A stretch of DNA of 13,010 bases from Verrucomicrobiota bacterium (GTDB taxonomy: Bacteria > Verrucomicrobiota > Verrucomicrobiia > Chthoniobacterales > Terrimicrobiaceae): assembly GCA_026398285.1 (NCBI GenBank), contig JAPLTI010000190.1, positions 1 to 13,010 on the forward strand, in the 5' to 3' direction. Below the pieces are notes generated by a model. That model searched no databases. It was not told where the DNA came from and saw only the letters and a list, made by a program, of their open reading frames with translations. Below, in pieces: positions 6,487 through 13,010 of the stretch (its first letter is position 1; each line of letters starts with the position of its first letter). A program made the position numbers and the translations under genes.

Positions 6487-7692
6487 ATGCGCAAATCTCT
6501 CGCCGCCTCTTTGCTTTTTCTCGCCTGCATGCACCCCGGCATGGCCGCCAAACTGAGCCCGCTTGCAGACACCCCGAATTGGTCGCAGCTCGACAAGTTT
6601 CAAAAAACAATCACCCGCGAGGAGTTCACCCGCCTGTTGAATAATGTCTACGCCCCGAACAATGCGGCGGCGGATGTTATCACGATCACTCCTAACGCTG
6701 CCCGCATCCGCACAAGCGCAGGGAAGCCACCCTACATCCTGAAATTCGCCGGCGCCTCGGCAAATCCGACTCCCCGCTTCTGGCGACCACGCAGCGAGAT
6801 CACCGCTCAGCCCGGCAAGCCCCTCGCAGGTCTGCGAATCGCCATCGACCCCGGCCACATCGGCGGCAAATGGGCAAAAATCGAGGAACGCTGGTTCCAG
6901 ATCGGAAAAAACAAACCCGTTGTCGAAGGCGACATGACGCTCCGCGTCGCCAAGCTTCTTGTGCAGCGCCTGAAGTCCCTCGGCGCCGAAGTGTGGCTCA
7001 CGCGCTCAGGCTTCGAGCCAATCACGAAACTACGCCCCGCCCAACTCCGCAAGCAGGCCGCCGCCTCGCTTCGCGACAAGGGCGAGAGCGCCACTCCCCG
7101 TGCGGTCGCCAAGGAAAGCGAGCGCCTTTTTTACCGCACCAGCGAGATTCGCCGCCGCGCCGATCTTGTGAACAAATCCCTTCGCCCGGATGTCGTTCTC
7201 TGCCTCCATTTCAACGCCGAGGACTGGGGCAACCCGGCCAAGCCCTCCCTCGTTTCAAAAAACCACCTCCACTTCCTCATCACAGGAGCCTGGAGCGCCA
7301 AGGAACTCGCCTACGACGACCTGCGCTTCGAGATGCTCGTCAAACTCCTCAACCGCACCTACCCCGAAGAAGTCGCCGTCACAAAATCCCTCGTCAAGTC
7401 CATGGCCGCCGCCACGAAGCTCCCGCCATTCATCTACCATGGAAAAACCGCCGTCCGCATCGGAGACAGCGATTACATCTGGGGAAGAAACCTCCTCGCA
7501 AACCGCCTTTTCCAATGCCCGGTCATCTATGTGGAGCCCTATGTGATGAACTCGCGCGATGTCCACGCCCGCATTCAAGCGGGTGACTACGAGGGAAAAA
7601 AGAAGGTCGCCGGAGTCGTGCGGCCGAGCATTTACCGCGAATACGCCGACAGCGTCGCCACCGGACTCGTCGATTATTATGGCAAACGCTGA
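6487..7692 (+). CDS. Exported N-acetylmuramoyl-L-alanine amidase (Amidase_3, zinc-dependent)
   Basis: A 401-residue periplasmic cell-wall hydrolase that cuts the bond between N-acetylmuramic acid and L-alanine of the stem peptide. It has an N-terminal signal peptide (about 1-21, ending MAA). A poorly conserved N-terminal region (about 25-110) precedes the catalytic domain. Zinc ligands fit His124 in IAIDPGHIGG, Glu148 in VVEGDMTLRV and His241 in VLCLHFNAE; the catalytic Glu fits Glu350 in PVIYVEPYVMNS. Between Glu148 and His241 there are 93 residues, more than in minimal Amidase_3 domains. This segment includes a helical, Arg/Lys/Ala-rich part (about 183-228) that may be regulatory. No Shine-Dalgarno site is present; CCTCC abuts the ATG. 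It is divergent from the ymdB-like gene and 60 nt upstream of parA. Confidence 0.92.
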   Translation: MRKSLAASLLFLACMHPGMAAKLSPLADTPNWSQLDKFQKTITREEFTRLLNNVYAPNNAAADVITITPNAARIRTSAGKPPYILKFAGASANPTPRFWRPRSEITAQPGKPLAGLRIAIDPGHIGGKWAKIEERWFQIGKNKPVVEGDMTLRVAKLLVQRLKSLGAEVWLTRSGFEPITKLRPAQLRKQAAASLRDKGESATPRAVAKESERLFYRTSEIRRRADLVNKSLRPDVVLCLHFNAEDWGNPAKPSLVSKNHLHFLITGAWSAKELAYDDLRFEMLVKLLNRTYPEEVAVTKSLVKSMAAATKLPPFIYHGKTAVRIGDSDYIWGRNLLANRLFQCPVIYVEPYVMNSRDVHARIQAGDYEGKKKVAGVVRPSIYREYADSVATGLVDYYGKR

Positions 7693-7752
7693 GCCCAAGC
7701 GCCGAAGCTGTTGACAACTCGCCCTCGCTCTGCGCAACAAAGCACCCACGGA

Positions 7753-8553
7753 ATGAAAGTCATCGCCATCACGAACCAGAAAGGCGGGGTCGGCAAGACC
7801 ACCACCAGCGTCAACCTGGCCGCCGCCCTTGCGGAAAAAAAATCCCGCATTCTGCTCGTGGATATCGATCCCCAAGGCAGTGCCACAAGTGTTCTCGACA
7901 GCAAGGAAAACGAAAATCCGAGCATCTACTCCGCTCTCATCGGCGAGAAAGCCGCTGCCGAACTCGTCATTCCCACCCGCATCAAAAACCTTTCCCTCAT
8001 CCCGTCCAATCTCGACCTCGCCGGCGCCGAAATCGAAGTCGCACGCATGGACGACCACATGATGCGCCTGCGCACTTGCTTCGAGGGCCTCCGCAAACAG
8101 AGTCTCTTCGACTACATCCTCCTCGATTGCCCTCCCTCGCTCGGCATCCTCATGTCGAACGCCCTTGCGGCGGCGGATGAGATTCTCGTCCCCATCCAGT
8201 GCGAATATTACGCCCTCGAAGGCCTCGGACTCCTCATGGAGGTGACCGACCGCATCCGCGCCAGCGGCGCGAATCCCACCCTCTCGATATCCGGCCTACT
8301 CCTCACGATGTTCGACGGTCGCACGAACCTGAATCCCGCCGTGGAAAAAGAAGTGCGCGGCCACTTTCAGGATGTCGTTTACAAATCCGTCATCCCCCGC
8401 ACCGTCCGCTTTGCCGAGGCCCCAAGCCACGGGAAAACCATTTTCGAACACGACCCCCACGGCAGTGGAACCCTCGCCTACCGCAAGTTGGCCAAGGAAT
8501 TTCTCGACCGCCAGAAGCAAGGCATGGCCTTCGTTAACAAAACGGGCCAATAA
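7753..8553 (+). CDS. parA: ParA/Soj-type partitioning ATPase
   Basis: A 266-residue cytosolic P-loop ATPase of the ParA/MinD superfamily that dimerises on ATP and binds DNA non-specifically. It usually works with ParB to move chromosome origins. Visible features are the deviant Walker A QKGGVGKTT at 9-17 with signature Lys10, the switch block LLVDIDPQGSAT at 34-45, Walker B LLDCPPSLG at 123-131, and the C-terminal IPRTVRFAEAPSHGKTI that is characteristic of chromosomal Soj proteins. Length is normal. A TTG at 7711 would add 14 residues, but the family N-terminus begins exactly at MKVIAITNQ, so I use ATG 7753. No parB follows; the next gene is a permease 6 nt downstream. It may be the main chromosome ParA with ParB elsewhere, or an orphan ParA that positions another cargo. 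Confidence 0.93.
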   Translation: MKVIAITNQKGGVGKTTTSVNLAAALAEKKSRILLVDIDPQGSATSVLDSKENENPSIYSALIGEKAAAELVIPTRIKNLSLIPSNLDLAGAEIEVARMDDHMMRLRTCFEGLRKQSLFDYILLDCPPSLGILMSNALAAADEILVPIQCEYYALEGLGLLMEVTDRIRASGANPTLSISGLLLTMFDGRTNLNPAVEKEVRGHFQDVVYKSVIPRTVRFAEAPSHGKTIFEHDPHGSGTLAYRKLAKEFLDRQKQGMAFVNKTGQ

Positions 8554-8559
8554 AACACC

Positions 8560-9750
8560 ATGCACCCCACCCCTTTTCAAACCAAATCCCTGTGGGCGGC
8601 CATCACCTCGCTGTCGTTTCTGGCCATCGGAGCCACGATCCTCCTCATCGGCTCACTCGTCGTCGGCGCAATCTCCTTCCTCCAGCCTGTCCTCACACCC
8701 ATTGCGGTCGCGGCCATCCTTGCCTTCCTGCTCGAACCAGTGGTCAAATTCTCGATGCGCCTTGGCCTGAGCCGACTCATCAGCATCATTCTCGTTTACC
8801 TCGCCTTTGCGGCCTTTTTTGTTGGCCTCCTCGTTTACATCATCCCTCCCGCTTATCGCCAGGGAACCACGCTCGTGCAAAACTTCCCGAGCTACATGCA
8901 AAAGACGCAGGCTCTCACGACCCGCACTTTTGATAACTTGCACCGCCTCTCCACCCTCGACTTTCTTCAAAGCGACAGCACCGAGCAGCAGACGAACGAG
9001 CAACTCACCGCCCTCGTCAGTCAATCGATAAAAGACGCCGGAACCTGGGTGCAACAAAAAATCCCCGACCTCGCCGTGGAATCCGGCCGCTTCATCCAGC
9101 GCAGCCTCGGCGGTTTCCTTGGTGTCTTCGGCCTCCTCCTCAGCATGATCCTCGTGCCGATTTTCCTGTTTTTCTTCCTCAAAGACAGCGCCTCCATCGC
9201 TGAAAACTGGAGCCGCTACCTCCCCCTCCGCGCCTCCCCTCTCAAAAATGAAATCGTCTCCCTCGTCAGCGAAATCAACTCCTACCTCATCAGCTTTTTC
9301 CGAGGTCAACTCATTGTCAGCCTTATAGATGGATTAATGATTGCCGTCGCGCTCCTCGTCATGGGACTCGATTTCGCGATCCTTATCGGACTCATGGTCG
9401 GCGTCCTCGGCCTCATCCCCTACCTGGGAATGATGATCTGCTACATCCCCGCCGTCATCATCGCCGCCGCCCAGTTCGGCGACTGGACACACCCTCTGAT
9501 CGTAACAGCCATCTTCATCCTCGCCAACAACATAGACGGAATGTTCATCGCCCCCAAGATCGTCGGAGAATCCGTCGGCCTCCATCCCCTCACCGTGATC
9601 ATCTCCGTCCTCGCCTGGAGTCTCATCCTCGGCGGACTCCTCGGCGCCCTCCTTGCAGTCCCCCTCACCGCCACCATCAAAGTCCTCCTCAAACGCTACT
9701 TCTGGGACCGCCCTCCATCATCCCCCTTGGGGACCCAACAGATTACCTGA
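8560..9750 (+). CDS. AI-2E family transporter (PF01594-type permease)
   Basis: A 396-residue polytopic inner-membrane protein of the AI-2 exporter/TqsA/YdiK/PerM family. Members are linked to autoinducer-2 export, Na+/H+ exchange or unknown transport. About eight hydrophobic helices are visible: two near the N-terminus (about 20-60), one at about 70-95, then a soluble segment (about 97-185), and the remaining helices from 188 to the end. Family signatures include FFFLKDSASI at about 205, LGLIPYLGMMICYIPAV at about 283, and VGESVGLHPLTVIISVLAW at about 335. It begins 6 nt after the parA stop with no Shine-Dalgarno site, so it is probably cotranscribed with parA. The C-terminal codons contain TCCCC-CTT-GGGGA (9721-9733), a small hairpin without a T-run. 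The family is clear; the substrate is not, and the AI-2E name should not be read as proof of quorum-sensing transport. Confidence 0.92.
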   Translation: MHPTPFQTKSLWAAITSLSFLAIGATILLIGSLVVGAISFLQPVLTPIAVAAILAFLLEPVVKFSMRLGLSRLISIILVYLAFAAFFVGLLVYIIPPAYRQGTTLVQNFPSYMQKTQALTTRTFDNLHRLSTLDFLQSDSTEQQTNEQLTALVSQSIKDAGTWVQQKIPDLAVESGRFIQRSLGGFLGVFGLLLSMILVPIFLFFFLKDSASIAENWSRYLPLRASPLKNEIVSLVSEINSYLISFFRGQLIVSLIDGLMIAVALLVMGLDFAILIGLMVGVLGLIPYLGMMICYIPAVIIAAAQFGDWTHPLIVTAIFILANNIDGMFIAPKIVGESVGLHPLTVIISVLAWSLILGGLLGALLAVPLTATIKVLLKRYFWDRPPSSPLGTQQIT

Positions 9751-9762
9751 TCTGCGGCAACG

Positions 9763-9776
9763 CGGTTTAAAAACCG
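9763..9776 (+). other. Small hairpin in the 123-nt gap between the permease and GNAT genes
   Basis: CGGTT-TAAA-AACCG can form a 5-bp stem with a 4-nt loop, 12 nt after the permease stop. No T-run follows, so it is at best a poor terminator. The rest of 9751-9873 shows no gene; another short inverted repeat, GTTTG/CAAAC, lies at 9849-9864 just before the GNAT start. Confidence 0.2.
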
Positions 9777-9873
9777 GGCTGGTCTGATTTCTACCTCGAC
9801 CCAATCTTCCCCGCCGAAGACACGGTAGGGTTTTCAGGTTTGTCCACAGTTTGGCAAAGCAAACGCACAACCA

Positions 9874-10602
9874 ATGGCAATTTCCTTCTCTGCAACCTGC
9901 CGAACGCATAGCATCTCCGCCGTGGCAACTCAGCCTGATACCATCATCCGCAATTACGAGCCCCGCGACCGCGAGGCGGTGCGTCGGCTTTGTTGCGAGA
10001 CGGGTTTTCTTGGCAAGCCGATTGATCCGGTTTTCGAGGACCGCGCGCTCTTTGCCGACTACCTCACCGCCTACTACACCGATGTGGAGCCCGAGGCGGC
10101 ATTCGTGCTCGAGCAGGGCGGCGTGGTCAAAGGCTACCTCCTCGGCTCCCGGCGCCCGCTGCGCCACCAGTGGTATGGATTTTTTCAAAACCTCCGCCTC
10201 TTCGCCCTCGGCATGCTCCGCTACCGAAGATACAACGAAGCCACGCGCGGGTTCATCCGCTGGATTCTCAAAAATTCCTGGCGCGAAGTTCCCGCCGCAC
10301 CCCGCCGCACGGCGCACTTCCATTTCAATGTCCTCCCCGAGGCGCAAAAACTCGCCACTACTCAGGCGATGACAGAAATGTATTTCGACTTCCTGCGCAC
10401 GCATGGCGAGAAGGAGGTCTTCGGCCAAGTCGTCACCTTCGAGTCCCGGCGCGGTGCGAAGCTCTTCGAGCGTTTCGGATTCCGCGTCGTCGAGAAGCGG
10501 GAGATCACCAAATACCGCGACAAACACCCCGAGCCGGTCTACCTCATGACCGTCATCAAAAATCTCACCCAACCCGATTCGCACACCGTCACCGGCAGGT
10601 AG
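9874..10602 (+). CDS. Divergent GNAT-like N-acetyltransferase
   Basis: A 242-residue predicted soluble protein. The opening of the folded part, TIIRNYEPRDREAVRRLC (about 23-40), is the typical first strand and helix of GNAT enzymes, which transfer an acyl group from acyl-CoA to an amine. VVKGYLLGSRRPL (about 83-95) fits strands 2-4, and FESRRGAKLFERFGFRVVEK (about 189-208) fits the usual closing helix and strand (ALYEKLGF-like). The CoA-pyrophosphate loop (normally Q/R-x-x-G-x-G/A) is not evident: after HFHFNVLPEA the sequence reads QKLATTQAM. An insert of about 60 residues (100-155) rich in aromatic and basic residues sits mid-domain. The start is uncertain: ATG 9874 gives a Ser/Thr-rich lead, while GTG 9922 would begin close to the domain. 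Substrate unknown; the GNAT call is by pattern only. Confidence 0.68.
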   Translation: MAISFSATCRTHSISAVATQPDTIIRNYEPRDREAVRRLCCETGFLGKPIDPVFEDRALFADYLTAYYTDVEPEAAFVLEQGGVVKGYLLGSRRPLRHQWYGFFQNLRLFALGMLRYRRYNEATRGFIRWILKNSWREVPAAPRRTAHFHFNVLPEAQKLATTQAMTEMYFDFLRTHGEKEVFGQVVTFESRRGAKLFERFGFRVVEKREITKYRDKHPEPVYLMTVIKNLTQPDSHTVTGR

Positions 10603-10652
10603 AAAATTTTGTTTCCATTCCCCCTCGCCAATGGTCTGCTGTGCCTCTCAGC

Positions 10653-11405
10653 ATGAGCACAAAACGATTTGAAAATCAGGTCGCCGTCGTCACCGGAGCG
10701 GGACGCGGCATCGGCGAAGCCATCGCAAAACGCCTCGCCGCCGAAGGCGCGAAAATTGCCGTCGTCAGCCGCACGGAATCCAACTCCGCCCGCACGGCCG
10801 ATGCCATCAACGCCGCCACGCCAGGAGTGGCCAAGCCCTACGCAGTCGATGTCTCCCACTTCGACGCTGTGCAGAAGGCGGGCGACCAAATCCTCGCCGA
10901 CTTCGGCCGTTGCGACATTCTGGTCAACAACGCCGGCATCACCCGCGACACACTCGCCATGCGCATGTCGAGCGACGACTGGGATGTCGTGCTCCAGACC
11001 AATCTCAAAGGTGCGTTCAATTTCACCCGCGCCATCCTCCGCGCCATGGTCAAGCAACGCTCCGGCCGCATCATCAATATTAGCTCCGTCAGCGGACTGA
11101 TGGGCCTCCCCGGCCAGGCAAACTACGCCGCGAGCAAAGCCGGTCTCATTGGCATGACCAAGAGCATCGCCCGCGAAATCGCCAGCCGTGGCATCACGGT
11201 CAATGTCGTCGCCCCGGGCTTCATCGAGACCGACATGACCTCAGTCCTCAACGAGGAAGTCCGCAAAGGCGCGCTCTCGCAGATCCCTGTCGCCCGCTTC
11301 GGTGCGACGGATGACATCGCCGCCGCCGTGAGCTTCCTCGCCAGTGCCGAAGCCTCCTACATCAGCGGGCAAGTGCTCGCGGTGGATGGCGGCATGAGCA
11401 TGTAA
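10653..11405 (+). CDS. fabG: FabG-type 3-oxoacyl-[acyl-carrier-protein] reductase (SDR family)
   Basis: A cytosolic NADPH-dependent short-chain reductase of 250 residues. The FabG role is to reduce 3-oxoacyl-ACP to 3-hydroxyacyl-ACP in fatty-acid elongation. The SDR features are all present: TGAGRGIG at 14-21, NNAG at 92-95, structural Asn117 in LQTNLKG, catalytic Ser145 in NISSVSG, and Tyr158/Lys162 in ANYAASKAG. VAPGFIETDMT (about 186-196) and the C-terminal SGQVLAVDGGMSM are the classic FabG blocks. The frame is open upstream into the GNAT gene, but the family start matches ATG 10653 (MSTKRFENQ). It is 50 nt after the GNAT stop and 17 nt before sixA. The usual neighbours fabD, acpP and fabF are absent, so a paralogue acting on another substrate (for example acetoacetyl-CoA) is possible, though the similarity to true FabG is high. 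Confidence 0.9.
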   Translation: MSTKRFENQVAVVTGAGRGIGEAIAKRLAAEGAKIAVVSRTESNSARTADAINAATPGVAKPYAVDVSHFDAVQKAGDQILADFGRCDILVNNAGITRDTLAMRMSSDDWDVVLQTNLKGAFNFTRAILRAMVKQRSGRIINISSVSGLMGLPGQANYAASKAGLIGMTKSIAREIASRGITVNVVAPGFIETDMTSVLNEEVRKGALSQIPVARFGATDDIAAAVSFLASAEASYISGQVLAVDGGMSM

Positions 11406-11406
11406 A

Positions 11407-11413
11407 AAGGAAG
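11407..11413 (+). promoter_or_regulatory. Ribosome binding site candidate for the SixA gene
   Basis: AAGGAAG lies between the fabG stop and the ATG at 11423. It is one of only two purine-rich Shine-Dalgarno-like sites seen before starts in this window. It is about 10-11 nt from the ATG and is followed by a pyrimidine tract (CCTCCCTCC) that directly abuts the start. Confidence 0.4.
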
Positions 11414-11422
11414 CCTCCCTCC

Positions 11423-11890
11423 ATGACGATTTACTTCCTGCGCCACGCCGAAGCCGAAGATTTGGCCGAGTCGGACTTCGACCGCAAACTCACACCCAAA
11501 GGGCTCCAGCAGGCGGCCAAGGTTGGGAAATTCTGCGCCAATCATGGGCTCGAGCCAGCTGTTATTCTGAGCAGTCCCGTGACCCGCGCTAGGCAGACAG
11601 CAGAGATTGTCGCTGAAACGCTCGGGCGCGAAGTCACCATCGAAAGCTGGCTCGCCTGCGGGATGGAAACCTCCACCCTGCTCGCACGCCTCGCCCCACA
11701 CGCTGCCAGCGACTCCGTCTTGCTCGTCGGTCACGAACCCGATTTCAGCACAACCATCGGCGAGCTTTTGGGAACTCCCGAGCCAGCAGCTGTGCTGGTC
11801 AAAAAAGCCTCCCTCACCGCCATCGATGCCCCATGGCTCGAGCCCGGTGCCGGCCAGCTCCAGTTCTCCATCCCCTGCCGTTTGATGTAA
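11423..11890 (+). CDS. sixA: SixA-type phosphohistidine phosphatase
   Basis: A 155-residue single-domain histidine phosphatase of the SixA branch. Escherichia coli SixA removes phosphate from histidine phosphotransfer proteins; the nitrogen PTS protein NPr is a reported target. The nucleophile is His8 in FLRHAEAE. LSSPVTRARQTAE (49-61) supplies the arginines, and LVGHEPDFS (101-109) carries the second catalytic His104. Length agrees with SixA (about 160) rather than with the longer phosphoglycerate mutases. It sits 17 nt after fabG and 19 nt before the glycogen synthase gene, so cotranscription with both is likely. Its target in this organism is unknown. The glycogen-synthase neighbour suggests, but does not show, a link to PTS or carbon-storage control. 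Confidence 0.88.
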   Translation: MTIYFLRHAEAEDLAESDFDRKLTPKGLQQAAKVGKFCANHGLEPAVILSSPVTRARQTAEIVAETLGREVTIESWLACGMETSTLLARLAPHAASDSVLLVGHEPDFSTTIGELLGTPEPAAVLVKKASLTAIDAPWLEPGAGQLQFSIPCRLM

Positions 11891-11909
11891 CAAACCCGCC
11901 CGCCTTTTC

Positions 11910-13010
11910 ATGAAAGCCCTGTTCCTCACAAATGAATACCCGCCCCACATCTACGGTGGCGCCGGCGTTCATGTCGAATACCTCAGCCGCGAACTCGCCA
12001 AGCTCATGCCCGTGGATGTCCGCTGCTTCGGCGACCAGAACACCTCCTCCGGCCAACTCGCCGCCCAAGGCTTCGGGCTCGATACCGCCGACTGGACATC
12101 TCCCAAGCAACTCCAATCCGTCTTCGGCGCACTCCAACGCTGCCTGGATTTCAATACCGCGCGCATCGATGCCAGTGTCGTGCATTGCCACACCTGGTAT
12201 GCCCACTTTGGAGGCATCCTCGCCAAGCTGAACTACGGCATTCCCCTCGTCATCACCGTCCACTCGCTCGAGCCGCTCCGCCCTTGGAAACGCGAGCAAC
12301 TCGGCGGCGGCTACGACTTCACTTGCTGGCTCGAACGCACCGCCCTCGAAATGGCCGACGCCGTCATCGCCGTCTCCGAAGGCACCCGCCGCGATGTGGA
12401 GAAGCTTTTCGAGATCGACCCCGCCCGCCTCCATATCATCTACAACGGCATCGACCCCGCCGAATACCAGGCAGTCACCACGCACAGCGTGCTCGACCGC
12501 TTCGGCATCGACCCCGCCAAACCCTACGCCCTCTTCCTCGGCCGCATCACACGCCAAAAAGGCATCATCCACCTCGTCAACGCCATCAAGCACCTCGACC
12601 CCGGCTTCCAGATCGTCCTCTGCGCCGGCGCTCCCGACACACCCGAGATCGCGGCCGAAATGAAAGCTGCCGTCGCCCAGGCCCAAAGCCAACGCGACGG
12701 CATCATCTGGATCGACCAGATGCTCGACAACAAATCCAAGATCGAACTCTATAGCCACGCCGGCGTCTTCGTTTGCCCCTCCATCTACGAACCCTTCGGC
12801 ATCATCAACCTCGAAGCCATGGCCTGTGAAACCCCCGTGGTGGCCAGTGCGGTGGGGGGAATCAAGGAGGTCGTGTTGCCCGGGGAAACCGGTTACCTCG
12901 TGCCTCTGGCGCAGATGGAGGAAAGCCCGTTTGAGCCCGTGCATCCGGATCAGTTCTCGCGGGATCTCGCGGAACGGATCAACGAGCTGATGGGGGATGC
13001 GGGGCTTCGC
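11910..13010 (+). CDS. glgA: Glycogen synthase / maltose-1-phosphate synthase, GT4 type (partial, 3' end missing)
   Basis: 367 codons are visible before the window ends. The family usually has about 390-410 residues, so a short C-terminal helix region is missing. It is a retaining GT-B glycosyltransferase of family GT4, of the corynebacterial-type GlgA / mycobacterial GlgM group (TIGR02149). It is not the GT5 GlgA of E. coli. Members use ADP-glucose (or a related donor) to extend glucan, or to make maltose-1-phosphate for the GlgE route. Visible motifs are EYPPHIYGGAGVH at 9-21, CHTWYAH at 93-99, the group-typical VHSLEPLRPWK at 117-127, YNGID at 178-182, GRITRQKG with the phosphate-binding Arg and Lys at 211-218, and the E-x7-E motif EPFGIINLE at 294-302. 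From codon 310 (12837) onward codon choice changes sharply from C-ending to G-ending while the protein stays in family. Confidence 0.9.
   Translation, partial: MKALFLTNEYPPHIYGGAGVHVEYLSRELAKLMPVDVRCFGDQNTSSGQLAAQGFGLDTADWTSPKQLQSVFGALQRCLDFNTARIDASVVHCHTWYAHFGGILAKLNYGIPLVITVHSLEPLRPWKREQLGGGYDFTCWLERTALEMADAVIAVSEGTRRDVEKLFEIDPARLHIIYNGIDPAEYQAVTTHSVLDRFGIDPAKPYALFLGRITRQKGIIHLVNAIKHLDPGFQIVLCAGAPDTPEIAAEMKAAVAQAQSQRDGIIWIDQMLDNKSKIELYSHAGVFVCPSIYEPFGIINLEAMACETPVVASAVGGIKEVVLPGETGYLVPLAQMEESPFEPVHPDQFSRDLAERINELMGDAGLR

Noticed and set aside
7711..7739. Perfect TTGACA before parA as a promoter
   Set aside because: At 17-18 nt spacing the -10 position reads GCAACA or CAACAA, a poor match. 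Transcription from the amidase gene 60 nt upstream is equally likely.
8653..9309. 218-codon antisense frame over the AI-2E permease
   Set aside because: The Glu/Asp/Gly-rich product is the expected mirror of a Leu/Ile/Ser-rich membrane gene.
9721..9776. Rho-independent terminator after the permease gene
   Set aside because: Two small hairpins are present (9721-9733 inside the gene and 9763-9776 after it), but neither is followed by a T-run and their stems are only 5 bp.
9718..10584. 288-codon leftward open frame opposite the GNAT gene
   Set aside because: The sense frame shows GNAT-like blocks, whereas the antisense product is acidic with no recognisable motif. The GNAT call is moderate, but it is still better supported.
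10170..10652. Upstream in-frame extension of fabG
   Set aside because: It lies inside the GNAT gene and has no domain; FabG proteins start at the MSTKRFENQ position.
11814..12944. 376-codon open frame antisense to the glycogen synthase gene
   Set aside because: It mirrors a strongly C-ending coding strand, which removes stops in the antisense frame. Its protein is repetitive Asp/Gly/Glu/Val with no motif, and the sense gene is certain.
1..13010. tRNA, rRNA, CRISPR, insertion sequence or riboswitch
   Set aside because: Gaps between genes are short (longest 152 nt) and none shows cloverleaf, spaced repeats, terminal inverted repeats with a transposase, or a known riboswitch core.

Overview
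The window looks like chromosomal housekeeping DNA from a moderately GC-rich, Gram-negative-type bacterium. The protein set, the near absence of Shine-Dalgarno sites and the overall feel of the proteins fit the Verrucomicrobiota/PVC group best. That assignment is an inference from gene content and sequence style; there is no rRNA or other decisive marker here. I see no tRNA, rRNA, CRISPR array, insertion sequence, integrase or phage gene. About 95 percent of the window is coding.

Layout, left to right. The left edge (1-212) holds the 5' part of a leftward gene for a small exported or membrane-anchored protein. A divergent intergenic region (213-364) separates it from a rightward CNNM/CorC-type membrane protein with CBS domains (365-1726). 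Next comes a compact leftward five-gene cluster, transcribed from about 6438 down to 1736. In transcription order it encodes a YmdB-type metallophosphoesterase, a MATE efflux protein, an inositol-monophosphatase-like phosphatase, a DUF374 lysophospholipid acyltransferase-like protein, and FolD. Spacings are 29 and 9 nt, followed by 4-nt and 14-nt overlaps, so the last four genes are probably translationally coupled.

From 6487 on, everything reads rightward. There is an exported N-acetylmuramoyl-L-alanine amidase with a basic insert in its catalytic domain. It is followed by a Soj-type ParA ATPase with no ParB gene nearby, and an AI-2E-family permease 6 nt after ParA. After a 123-nt gap come a divergent GNAT-like acetyltransferase, FabG (3-oxoacyl-ACP reductase family), a SixA-type phosphohistidine phosphatase, and a GT4 glycogen synthase or maltose-1-phosphate synthase that is cut by the right edge.

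Functionally the window covers one-carbon metabolism (FolD), lipid metabolism (acyltransferase, FabG), cell-wall remodelling (amidase), chromosome or protein positioning (ParA), transport (MATE, AI-2E), signalling or RNA control (YmdB, SixA) and storage carbohydrate (GlgA-type). I did not find a clearly new system. The points most worth a second look are the abrupt codon-usage and strand-skew change inside the glycogen synthase gene (about 12837), the insert in the amidase, the ParB-less ParA unit, and a CCTCC tract placed directly before three start codons in a window with almost no Shine-Dalgarno sites.
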